A stretch of 64,000 bases of DNA from Xylaria sp. FL1777 (Eukaryota > Ascomycota > Sordariomycetes > Xylariales > Xylariaceae). A program made the position numbers and the translations under genes. Below the pieces are notes generated by a model. It saw nothing but the letters and a program-made list of their open reading frames with translations, was not told the DNA's origin and searched no databases. Positions 48,382-58,009 of the stretch are shown piece after piece; position 1 is the stretch's first letter; each line of letters opens with the position of its first letter. The stretch spans positions 576,326-640,325 of the forward strand of contig MU400515.1 in assembly GCA_022578965.1 (NCBI GenBank), given 5' to 3'.

Positions 48382-49516
48382 ATGGAGTCAGCTGCCGTAA
48401 AGAGTGAGGGACTGGTTATTCCTGTAAGTCAAATATTTCATTGTGGGATGAGATGGATTTTGAGATTGTCACATGAGTAACTTATCACCCAATAGCTCAT
48501 CGACTTCTCCCTTTTCTTGAACGGGACGCCGGAGCAACGAAAGGAGACAGCCCAGGCAATTCTCCATGGATTTCAGACTGCAGGTTTCATATATCTGAAG
48601 GGACTGCCCATCACCCCGGAGTATCGTAAACATCTGTTCGAGACCTCAGCCAAGTATTTTAAGCTACCGATCGACACGAAGATGTCGCATTGCTGGACAA
48701 CTGCAGAGGCGAACCGTGGCTACTCAGCCCCCGGGCGTGAGAAGACTACGACGTTAATTGATCCGGATGATGTCAAGAAGCTACGAGATGCTGTTCCTGA
48801 TCTCAAGGAGAGTTTAGAGATCGGTCGCGAAGGTGAACCAGGGCGCCCAAATCACTGGCCCGTAGAGGAAGGTGAGCTCGTAGGGTTTAAGAAGACCATG
48901 GTCGAGTTCCACGACAAATGCAAATACTTGCATATGGAGGTGATGCGCGCAATCGCCGTCGGGTTGGGAATCGAAGAGCAATGGTTCGACGGCTTCACGG
49001 ATGTCGGCGATAATACGCTGCGTCTGCTCCACTACCCCGAGGTGAGGAAAGACGTCTTCACGATCAATCCGGGCCAGGTACGTGCCGGCGCACATAGTGA
49101 CTACGGATCTATCACGTTGCTCTTCCAGGACTCGAGAGGTGGCTTGCAGGTGCAGAGTCCAACTGGCGCATTTGTTGATGCCACGCCCATCGAGGATACC
49201 TGCGTTGTTAACGCGGGTGACCTACTTGCGAGATGGAGCAACGACAGCATTAAGAGCACAATCCACCGAGTCGTCGAGCCGCCTTCGGGTGACGGCGACG
49301 TTTATCCTGCTCGATACAGCATCGCGTACGTAATCCCTCGCAACCAAACCCAGCTATTGAGGAGAACTGACCAGAGAGAGCAGGTATTTCTGTAACCCCA
49401 ACTTCAAGAGCTATATCGAAGCCATTCCTAGCACATACGAGGCTGAAAAGGATAGGAAATACCCGGGAATCAACAGCGGAGACTATTTAGTCCAGAGACT
49501 GGCTGCTACGTACTAA
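48382..49516 (+). CDS. Thymine dioxygenase (thymine 7-hydroxylase, T7H)
   Basis: Fe(II)/2-oxoglutarate dioxygenase that oxidises thymine stepwise to 5-hydroxymethyl-, 5-formyl- and 5-carboxyuracil. Three exons: 48382-48423, 48496-49325 and 49384-49516, giving 334 aa, within a residue of the Neurospora enzyme. Exon 1 encodes MESAAVKSEGLVIP and joins LIDFSLFLNG. The facial triad is His214-x-Asp216 (RAGAHSDYGS) and His271 (STIHRVV), with Arg287 in RYSIAY for 2-oxoglutarate. Strong identity to T7H is seen in AILHGFQTAGFIYLK, EANRGYSAPGREK, ITLLFQDSRGGLQV and VNAGDLLARWSND. The 3' intron uses donor GC/GTACGT at 49326; reading through it gives a false tail, while splicing restores YFCNPNFKSYIEAIP and the ending YLVQRLAATY. 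Divergent from the decarboxylase that consumes its product. Confidence 0.95.
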
Positions 49517-49998
49517 GGAGGCTTATCGTCGAGATTAAATCACCTAGGGTAGTGCTTGTAGGGGTTGGGATAGCAATCATGGTTTGGAGTCGTGAATTGT
49601 AACTTTTCGGAGGGAGTTTGTGACATTGAAAGATGATGGTTCAAACTTGGAACCTTTGCTGTAATACCATAACGTAACAAACCTAACATCAATTAGATGT
49701 GGGGCCCCTAATTAAAACCTAGGCAGTTGTCCAGGGTCTTTCTAGGGATCTAGATATGCGCTATTCAGACGTCATTATAGAGGGGCTTCACATGGATAAC
49801 ACCGGAGATAGTGGGGCTTGTCATTCACATAGGTACTTACCTAGCTGTAGGTAGTCACAGCCTTACGCAGTATGGCTTACATAGCCATTCGAAGGTCATC
49901 AACTTTGTGTGCTTTGATTACCTATCATTCGTCGGATACTTCATCAAATGTTTCTTCTTTTGTTCCTTCCCGGCCTTTGAGTCTTTCGATGGGGCAAA
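49517..49998. other. Intergenic spacer
   Basis: 3' region of the dioxygenase gene and promoter of the hydrolase. One TACGCAGTA word (49864-49872). Two open frames overlapping the hydrolase start are shadows. Confidence 0.5.
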
Positions 49999-51411
49999 AT
50001 GAAGAAGACATTGCTCCTTTGCTTTATCCACGGCTTCAAGGTATGGCCGACCACTTTAATCATCCTCAGGTAGCCTTGTTTTAGAATATACACCACTCAT
50101 GTTGCGGGTCACCTTTGATTCATGACACGGATAGCGCAAGATTCCCTTTACCGAGACATGTAAGAAGACTAATTCGTAATATGAAAAATATAGGGAGGTG
50201 AGGACACCTTTGGGGCCAAGTCGGAGTTCGCTCAACATCTTGCTGCCCTGATCAGCGCAGCGCTCCCCAAGGTCGACGTACAAGCCGTCACGTACCCCAA
50301 ATACGAGACGCGCGGGGACCTACACGAGTGCGTATCACGGTTCCGTGACTGGCTCCTCGAGCGCGTCATCGACATCGAAGTGGCGAATGGCACCCCTTCC
50401 CCGACAGTCGACCCTTCCGTACACACGATTCTGATCGGGCATTCCATGGGCGGTATCGTAGCCGCCGAGACAGTCATCGCCCTTGCGAACGATAAACCTA
50501 TTCCACAGAGCGAAGATAGCCAACACGACAACCAGGGAGGTAGAGAAGATGCGAAGGAAGGCGGCCTACGGGCACCCTCTCCTGAAGCACTGAATAGCTT
50601 GATGTTTCCTTACATACAAGGTGTCCTCGCTTTCGACACACCGTTCCTGGGCATCGCTCCAGGCGTCGTGGCGCATGGCGCCGAGAGTCACTATAATAAC
50701 GCCGCGGCGGCATGGACACAGCTGAGCGGGCTATCGACGGTGTTCTGGGGTTCCGGCAGCAAGGACCAGCCACCTGCCGGCAAAAAACAGCCCGTGGGAG
50801 CGCTGCCTGCCCCCGAGAACGATAAGCCGAATGCACTTAAAAGCGGCGGATGGGGTAGCTGGGGGAAGATCGCCATGGTTGCGGGTGCGGCCGGTGCTGT
50901 TGCTGCTGGCGGTGCGGCGGCGTATATGAACCGCGAGCAGATTAGCACGGGATGGTCCTGGGTATCGTCGCATCTTGAGTTTGTGGGCTGCTTGGCGCGC
51001 GGCGAGGAGCTCAAGAACCGAGTCCACACCATGCAACGGTTGAACGGGGAGCTCAGTATTGGGTTCGCGAATCTATACACGAGACTTGGGAAAGCAGCCG
51101 CACCGAAGCAAGTTAGCATGCTAGGCACGGTGCTGGGTAAAGAAAGGACGTTCTGTAATTTGCCTTCCAAACTAGCTGCTGGCGTCTGGAAGGAGGCGAT
51201 TAATGATGCGGCCACGGATGAGACGGGCGCCCATATGAGTACGTGAACGCCCTGCCCCCCGCTATGTCGTTGCTAATATGGTTCGCTAGCTATGTTCGAG
51301 GCGAAAAAGAACCCGGGATACGCGCGATTGTCTGAAGATGCAAGGGACATGATCGTGGCTTGGTCGAAGAACGACTGGTACGAGACAAGTACGCGGGGGG
51401 ATCTCGAGTAA
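49999..51411 (+). CDS. Alpha/beta hydrolase (DUF676/lipase-like) with GHSMGG elbow
   Basis: Three exons: 49999-50040, 50194-51238 and 51290-51411, giving 402 aa. The short first exon encodes MKKTLLLCFIHGFK, the first beta strand with the oxyanion HGF motif, and continues GGEDTFGAKSEF in exon 2. The nucleophile is Ser98 in LIGHSMGGIVAAE. A FDTPFLGIAPGV segment follows as in fungal serine esterases of this type. A linker rich in Pro/Lys is followed by a Gly/Ala-rich hydrophobic stretch (about residues 228-246, VAGAAGAVAAGGAAAYM), a possible membrane anchor, and a helical C-terminal region ending with WYETSTRGDLE. Substrate unknown; members are annotated as putative lipases or DUF676 proteins. 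Splice sites are supported by CTAAT branch sites and frame. It lies 482 bases after T7H on the same strand, with no evident functional link. Confidence 0.88.
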
Positions 51412-51631
51412 ATTAGTTGCATTAGTTCTGTTCTTTGTATATATGTCTCGGGTCGACCCCATTCCCTTTTTTTCGTTCCTGTCTATACCATTGTAGCACC
51501 TAGTTTATTTTTTTCATCTTCTCAATGCAGATAGTACATCTCATTCCGCATAAATAGCATTATGCTCCATAAGCAGGCATCTCCATCCATTACCGTCAAT
51601 CCCATATTACCGTAACTCGAAGTCTATACGT
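51412..51631. other. Convergent 3' spacer between hydrolase and PHS1
   Basis: Short AT-rich spacer holding both 3' ends; T-runs at 51470 and 51506. No gene. Confidence 0.5.
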
Positions 51632-52640
51632 TTATTGTGTGGCCTTTGTGTTGGATGCTTTCAAGACCTTGCGTCGCTGGGTCATCATGTGCGTGTATAG
51701 AATGTAGGCAGCTAGAAGTAGGCAGTAGTTAGCAAAAAAAACAACCCTTTTAGCTGTTGAGCAATCTTCGTCATTATCAAGCCACTACGACCCTCCTATA
51801 ACGCCATGCCCACCAACCCCCGCCAAGATATACGAAGAGCGGCGGCGGACTTACAAGGAGGATAGACGAAAACGACGTAAGCCCACAGCGCGGTGCTGTA
51901 GAGCGGGTGCACGGCGTGCTTCGCGGGCTCGACGGCGCGCCAGATCAGCCACGCCTCGCTGGAGATGCCGAGCGGGTACAGGACGAAGAAGGCGTGGTAC
52001 CGCAGCCAGTGCAGCGCCGAGGGCTGCCAGCCCGAGAGCGTCAGCGCGAAGTACGAGTACCGGACGACCTCGGTGACGGACCACGCCACCAACATGCTGC
52101 TGTAGGCCGGGCTGGCGCCGAGCTGCGGGAACAGGTCCGTGATGCCCCAGACGATCGCGTACCGGCTGAAGACCTGCATGAAGGTCGTGAAGAGAGGGGC
52201 GCGGACGACTCCTAGATAGAGAGATCGGCGTTAGAATGATTGCATCGCTTTCTGTACATATTGGTTTATTGTGGGGGTGGTCGATCGGGTATTTGGGGGA
52301 GTGCCGTTGCTATGCCGTAAGGTTTGGCGTCGGACTGGCCTTCTATGTTGAGCTCCGAAACAGATGCCTATCATGGAATTGACGCGGTTAGATGAAGAGG
52401 CAGAGCTTGCTTACCAAATAGCGAGTGCAGCACCTCCATGCCCGCGAGCGTCTGCGTCCACTTGCAGAACTCGCCGACGGCGGGATACGCGAAGCGCGGG
52501 CTGCGAATCACATTGACGCCGACGATGCGGCCCAGCACCGTGAGCCACAGGATTGCAGACACCGCATTGTAGAGAATCAGGTAGCCGTTCTTCACGGGCG
52601 ACTGCTTGCGCGGCGGCTTCGGTGTTGTCGTGTCGGCCAT
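51632..52640 (-). CDS. PHS1: Very-long-chain (3R)-3-hydroxyacyl-CoA dehydratase
   Basis: Endoplasmic-reticulum membrane enzyme of the PTPLA family; third step of the very-long-chain fatty-acid elongation cycle, feeding sphingolipid synthesis. Three exons on the minus strand: 52640-52415, 52211-51855 and 51711-51632, giving 220 aa, the family's normal length. Landmarks: KNGYLILYNAVSAILW (TM1), QTLAGMEVLHSLFG joined to VVRAPLFTTFMQVFSR, AWSVTEVVRYSYFAL (active-site region) and LRYHAFFVLYPLG. The short last exon encodes AYILYTHMMTQRRKVLKAS, with a basic ER-type tail. The exon junctions were fixed by frame: G/GA gives GVVRAP and T/CT gives PPSAYILY. The minus-strand GC richness also creates long chance frames on the plus strand. 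Essential in yeast; housekeeping here. Confidence 0.94.
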
Positions 52641-53064
52641 TTTGGGATATGTGGTGACGTAGGGTCGTGGGAGACGGGATACCGATTCGTATAATAAAAA
52701 AAAGGAAAGAATTGGGAAGTTTTGGGGCCAAGCCGAGCTTCCTTGCATTCATTGGAGCTACCTGCAGTAGCTCTGAAAAAAGAACCCTGTCAAATGGCAT
52801 TTGTTGAGCTGGGGAAAAGCCCCATCAAAGCAGATTCCTATCTACATGTATTGGTAGGTACTGTACTAACATCTCCAGCTTCTGCTACCTGCCACAACTT
52901 CAATTCATGTAGGAACGATCACCTATACACCACTTGTTTTCTTTTGTTTCCTCCCTGTTTTTCTCCCTGAGCATTGATTTCGGCACGTTCATTGACGTAT
53001 TTTTCTTTTCTTCTTCTAAGGGGACACCGGCGTCGCTTCACACTAAGTGCCTGCATATCGTCTC
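52641..53064. other. Intergenic spacer
   Basis: Promoter of PHS1 and 3' end of the next minus-strand gene. Pyrimidine-rich around 52930-52975. No supported frame. Confidence 0.5.
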
Positions 53065-54461
53065 CTAGTTGTTTTCCTTCCTTGCGTAATCGTAGAAGTA
53101 ACGAAGTAAGTCCACAGTTCGGTCAATGAACTTGGTTAGTCGCTTTGTCGGAATCGGATTTTCATCCACTTCAGTTAAATCTTCGATCTTCTCGAGTTTT
53201 CGTTTGACTGGCTTAGCCTTGTTCTTCAGTCCCTCGTGTCTCTACGCTAGATTATCAGCTCAAGTTCACACCCATCCCGTAACTACGAACACTCACCTGC
53301 ATCTGCTCAAATCTCTCTCTTGCCACTATATCAAACTTAGGTCAGTTATCTAGTCAGTACTTAGCGATGAGAGAAAGCGGCTCCGCTACTCTGAAACCGA
53401 ATGCCTGGGTTCGGTGGCCAGTCCTATATAAGCTATCCTCGTAAATAGAATAGCAGGCCTTGAACAGAGCGCTTTGAATGATTTGAACAAGGATAATGCA
53501 ACTTACAACGCTCTATTTCACCCGGCGGTAATTTAGAGAACGCTTGGGCAGACGAAGAGGATAGACTGGGTGAAGGTGGGCTGCGAGGGATGATTAAGCT
53601 CTTCTGCAACGCGTCTGACCCAACCATTAGCCACACCTGGAAGGATATATTCCTTGTGGTACTACACCTTTTGATCTATAAAGGAAATGAAAGACGGCGA
53701 TAGGTCTTTTTTCCTTGGGAAGAGCTCTGGTATACCTCATTTTCGGCGTCTTTATCTTCTTTGCTGACGAAAATCTATATTTAATGTTAGTGATATGCTC
53801 GTGGACGATTGTATATCAAGATTAACCTACGTTGTTCCGTGGGAGATAAATTTCCCTTTCATCGATTTTTCCACCAACTCGAATTCCTTATTAACTAATG
53901 GTGTCTTTGGTTGCACACCTGTTCGGCAAAGCATGATACGTCGATGGACTGTGACCATGATATGTCCTAGGCGTTTGGCAACCTCGAGGTCTTGCTCAAG
54001 GCGCTCTTGGTGGGATTTATCGACTAGTTAGTTGATTAGCAAATTCCTCCAACTATTTGAATGGGATGCATGTGCTAGGTAGTCGTACTGGTGGTAATAG
54101 CAGAGAACTTGAGATTGTAGCTCTTCCACTGCCGAGATTGTAGGCAAAATGCTTTTTTGCAGGACACGGTAACTTCTCCTTGGTTCGAATCTTTGATTAA
54201 TTTCGAACAGATGTGATTGCCATCTATGTATAGTTTAAACACAAGGGCGTGTTTTTGGTAGTCCCAACCATACTCGCAGCTAGCGGCCAGTTTGACGGCG
54301 AACTTAGCATCGTCAATAGCCTCAATATACTTTGTTGCTGTCGGACAAGCGTGTTTGGCTAGAGATAGCTTCCCTTCATCATCAGCTTCATATTCGATCG
54401 CATCTTTACCGGCGATCTGCACGGTCACCTCGACGCCCGGGACGCTTTCGAGGATCGCCAT
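53065..54461 (-). CDS. DUF7918-like protein, copy A
   Basis: Six exons on the minus strand: 54461-54089, 54023-53831, 53774-53668, 53614-53507, 53325-53297 and 53241-53065, giving 328 aa. The exon phases all agree. The sequence follows the fungal family I know as DUF7918: start MAILESVPGVEVTV, ATKYIEAIDDAKFAVKL, RQWKSYNLKFSAI, then IMVTVHRRIM, MKGKFISHGTTF, RPIAVFHFLYRSK joined to DALQKSLIIPRSP. The C-terminal end is LARERFEQMQ and a lysine-rich tail with KAKPVKRKLEKIEDLTEVD. Function of the family is unknown; no catalytic motif, signal peptide or membrane segment is seen. Intron branch sites (CTAAC, CTAAT) are good, and exon 5 is only 29 nt. The family name is from memory; the gene structure is seen. 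Paralog of the gene at 56723-58009. Confidence 0.82.
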
Positions 54462-54952
54462 TGGACTTCGAAGTTAGCAGTCTCCAGAGTTTCACCGATC
54501 TTAATGTGTTAGGTAGCGGATGAGGGAACAGTATGTGCAGAATTGGGATGTGTATGAGGCAAACTGGATAAGTTGGAGCACCGACTATTGGGTGTGGAAC
54601 AACGAGATAGTAAGGAAGAAGATTGTAGTTGCAGTATCCCCTAGAACTTAGACACAACAGGTTTAAATAGCAACCTGGGAAAGAGCTACTGTGGGGGCTT
54701 AATCTTGAAGTAACAGAAACTGGTACATAGGTACCTCTCCTGGCAGTCTCTTCTAGACCAACTCTCTTCTTTTCGAATTATTCTAGAGACACTGTTATAC
54801 GTGGAGCTTTCTCAAAAGGCAAGGCTTCATCCGAAAAGCCGGATTTGTATTAAAATCTAAGTATAAAAAAGGAAAGAAGTATTTTATAAAGTGGTTATGG
54901 GCAATTTGTGTAAGTAGCTAGATTATAAAAGTCCAAATTAAGCAGTCCTTGA
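54462..54952. other. Promoter-side spacer of DUF7918-like copy A
   Basis: AT-rich spacer between the start of copy A and the weak plus-strand frame. A minus-strand frame at 54406-54657 overlaps the gene start and is a shadow. Nothing else seen. Confidence 0.45.
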
Positions 54953-55585
54953 GTGTTTACTACTAGCAGAAATTGCAATATTAAAAATAACAGTATTGCG
55001 TTTCGGTTCGTTTTCAGCAAGCAGAAAAAGGCTATAGGCTCTAGAACTAGTATGCCTCTCTCCCCATCATTCAACTCTGAATCAGCGTTTCAGGAAGAAT
55101 CGCCCTCAATATTGTCAGTCTTATTGTTGTGCGCCGATGCCAAAGCCACCCGTGAAGGCAAGATACCACCAAACACCCTAGACCCCAAGATGCCAACAGA
55201 TTCCTTTAACAAACCAGCTTCATTAAAGAAGCAAAAGAAGAACACAGCTCTGGCAGCAGCTCCCACCAAACCGATCGTGCCAATAAAGATAAAGTTAACT
55301 CATCCAGAGCTACAGAATAATATCTTATTACGAGGACATGCGGAAGCTACATCCACTGAGTCCATTAGTGGTAGCGAAGCCTATGTTTTAGCTCCGATCG
55401 ACGAGGAGGAAGACGGAGTCGAGGGGGTAGGAGCCTTCAGAATCTCTAAAAGCCTCTGTACTTCCGCTTCACGCTTTTCCACTATTTCGGTAGGTGTGTG
55501 CCCTATCGGCCACTCGTCGGCAACGTTGCCGTATCTTCTTCGTCGAGTATTAAGCAATCTAACGAGAAACTCAAGCTTGTCGTAA
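54953..55585 (+). other. Doubtful plus-strand open frame, partly antisense to a spliced gene
   Basis: A 210-codon frame with no stop, Ser/Pro-rich at first, then lysine-rich (SLKKQKKNTALAAAP, IVPIKIKLTHPELQNN). An internal ATG at 55052 gives MPLSPSFNSE. Its 3' third (55381-55585) lies exactly opposite the coding exon of the minus-strand orphan gene, so that part is probably a shadow. The 5' part (54953-55380) is not explained by any minus-strand gene and has protein-like composition. It may be the remains of an independent gene or a chance frame. No domain is recognised. Confidence 0.2.
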
Positions 55586-55806
55586 AGATTCGTTACAAAT
55601 TCGTTAACGTTTGCGTTACAATAAACGGGGGTTGGTAGGCAAGTTTCAAGGTAGGCTCCCTGCGTTTTAACGACATCAGGAAAACTATTGAAAAAATTAT
55701 TCTATATGTTAATATGAATGTTAGCAGTAGTAAAGTAATATAAATGTAGACTTACCCAGCTTAGACTTAGTGAGTTGTTGTTGTTGGGTAGGTGTGGTTG
55801 TGTCAT
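55381..55806 (-). CDS. Small spliced orphan protein, 123 aa
   Basis: Two exons on the minus strand: 55806-55756 (17 codons, MTQPHLPNNNNSLSLSW) and 55701-55381. The 54-base intron has GTAAGT donor, TGCTAAC branch and ATATAG acceptor, and splicing keeps the frame, which is strong evidence for a real gene. The protein has no Cys-rich motif or signal peptide. The middle region (VKTQGAYLETCLPTPVYCN, VNEFVTNLYDKLEFLVRLL, NTRRRRYGNVADEWPIGHTP) looks folded and helical, then an EKREAEVQRLLEILK helix and a Pro/Ser-rich tail. No family recognised. It sits between two DUF7918-like paralogs on the same strand, about 0.9 kb from each. Confidence 0.6.
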
Positions 55807-56722
55807 GTTGCTCAACTTTCGGTTGTTTGGAGAGAAAGGGAGAAGAAGTTGGAGGTTAAGCACGGATATAGTCACAAGGCGTGGTATCAGATGATTATAT
55901 TCTGAATAGAGTTAATAACTCAGTTCTAAGCTCTGACACCATCCCTTGTTATGTATCACGTGACTCACGACATATGACGTGTAGCTACGGACAATACCTA
56001 GATAGGTAGGTATATCTTATATATCCAACGCTTAAATTAGCCTTAGCAAGGTTCAGGTTCACTCTCTGACTCCCATACCTGCGTACGTCAAAATGATATG
56101 TACGCTATATCACCAGCACTACTTTCCTTCTAATACAACTTCATTAACTACCTAGGTACTTAGAAGCCTAAAGAACACCATAAGTTACATGTTGATAAAG
56201 ATTACGTATAGGTCTCTGTTATTTCGCTCTCATATTTAAGTGCTAGAGAGCTCTGTATACGCTTATGGGACTGTAAGAAGCATGTGGCTTGGTTGACATG
56301 CCGTATTGTTCTATCTCAGACTTGCGTTGTCACGATGATAAGAGGTATTAGTCGGCATGTTCTAATTGGCACATCCGACTTGAATTGCATATGATTTTAA
56401 GACCGGTAACATATATAAGAAAAATCAACAAGAAGAAATGTGTTGAAATAAAGGGCATAGCTGTTGAGCTATCTCTTTTTACCATCGTGTAGCTAGTAGA
56501 CACCCCGAATGGAGTCATAATTCCTTAACTACATGTTTCCATCTTGTTCCTCGGTTACCCACAGGTAAACATTATTGAGGTTGGCAAATGATCCGTTTAT
56601 TATAGCCTATCCATCGCGATGTAATGCCTCTTAACCCCTAGAGACACCCTTATCTTAGATCAGGCGTGGAAAGGGAGTTGTTATGTAGGCAACTGAAGAG
56701 TCGCATGGTTCTTCCTCCCACC
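55807..56722. other. Intergenic spacer upstream of the orphan gene
   Basis: AT-rich, no supported frame; includes an ACTACCTAGGTACTTAG palindromic word near 56147. Holds the promoter of the 123-aa gene and the 3' end of DUF7918-like copy B. Confidence 0.45.
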
Positions 56723-58009
56723 TCAGTCGTCGGTTAGATCTATAGACACTGCTGGGCGCTTTGCTGAATGGGCCTCTTCATCGACGTCCACAACTTCATT
56801 CACGTGTCGTTTCATAGCAGGCATGGACGGGATTTTGGCTTCTTTAGCCCACTGTAACGTCCAGTTAGTTCGGGCTGGAGTCGTCGTGATATTACTAACG
56901 TACGTTTATCTGATCGAGTCTCTCTTGCGCAACTAGCCCATCGGTTGTCAGCAAGTTTCGAGGATCAAACAAGAATCTTGAAGACGAGCGAGTACAAGTA
57001 TTGGACAAGGGATCCGTCCCTTATATTTTCTAACGTCGAGATTATAAAGTCACAATTTGAGATCCACTTACGACGCCGGACGTCAGCCATGGCCAGATTA
57101 TTGATGGATAGTGAGGCAGTGGGAACAGCAGGCTCAGGCTCAGGTGATCGTGGTATAATTAGCATATTTCTCAGACGCTCTATAGATGTGTGAGGTAAGC
57201 ATATATATGGTTTAACAAAAGTTTCATACCTTTAGATCGATATATGAAACGGAAAACAGCAAATGGACCATTGTCCGTTAATAGCATACGAGTATGAATC
57301 TTCGTAAAGTGCACTGCAGTTTCTTTCTTGTTGAGGCTAAAAATATCGTGAGTAAGTGCGTTAACTTCAGGATCTGAGGATACTTACGATATAGAGTGGG
57401 AGACGAAATTATGCTTGAGTGCTTTCTCTGACACTTCAAGCGCACTAGTACCGATACAAGCTGTTGGTGCTACCTTGACGCCTTTCTTCACTACAATATG
57501 TCTTTCGAATGAGATTTGAATGCAGCCTATGTTTTTCACAGCTTCTATGTCTTTCTTAATTCCCTCTGAGCTACGGCTTTCGACTGGAATAGAACTTAGT
57601 CATAAAACCGCGAATAGATAGAGAAGGCCACACCTGTGCTTATGGCAGAGAACTTCATTGTTCTGCAATACCACTGCTGAGATTCTTCAGAATACATATT
57701 CTGCCCCTTAATCAGGTGGTCTTCGCTGTCTCGTGTCATTAAACAATGTTGAATTAGGCTTCCGTCGACTTCTACTTTAATAGCAAGACCATGCTTGATC
57801 TCATCCCACGCATACACGTCGTCATCAACGGCTAGTTTAACTGAGAACTCGGCATCATCAATGGATTCAATGTATTTCGTGACGACTGGATATTTAAGGT
57901 GGCCATCAAGATCGAGCTTTGATGCGTGAGGATCGACGTACTCGATGGCTTTCTGGCCATTCACCAGTATGGAGACCTCGATACCAGGAACTTCGTCGAG
58001 AACCGCCAT
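56723..58009 (-). CDS. DUF7918-like protein, copy B
   Basis: Six exons on the minus strand: 58009-57634, 57583-57388, 57336-57230, 57179-57072, 56932-56904 and 56851-56723, giving 314 aa, all phases consistent. Landmarks parallel copy A: MAVLDEVPGIEVSILVNG, VTKYIESIDDAEFSVKL, QQWYCRTMKFSAIST, VKNIGCIQISFERHIV, EKALKHNFVSHS, GPFAVFRFIYRSK, LRNMLIIPRSPEPEP, LAQERLDQIN and a tail ending RPAVSIDLTDD, which resembles a SUMO-interaction type hydrophobic-acidic motif (inference). Exons 3, 4 and 5 have exactly the same lengths as in copy A (107, 108 and 29 nt), yet the proteins are well diverged, so the duplication is old or selection is relaxed. Function unknown. Reading through intron 1 gives a false 137-aa product ending SIYSRFYD. 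Confidence 0.82.

Noticed and set aside
51851..52215. Arg-rich plus and minus frames over PHS1
   Set aside because: Shadows caused by the GC-rich third positions of PHS1 exon 2.
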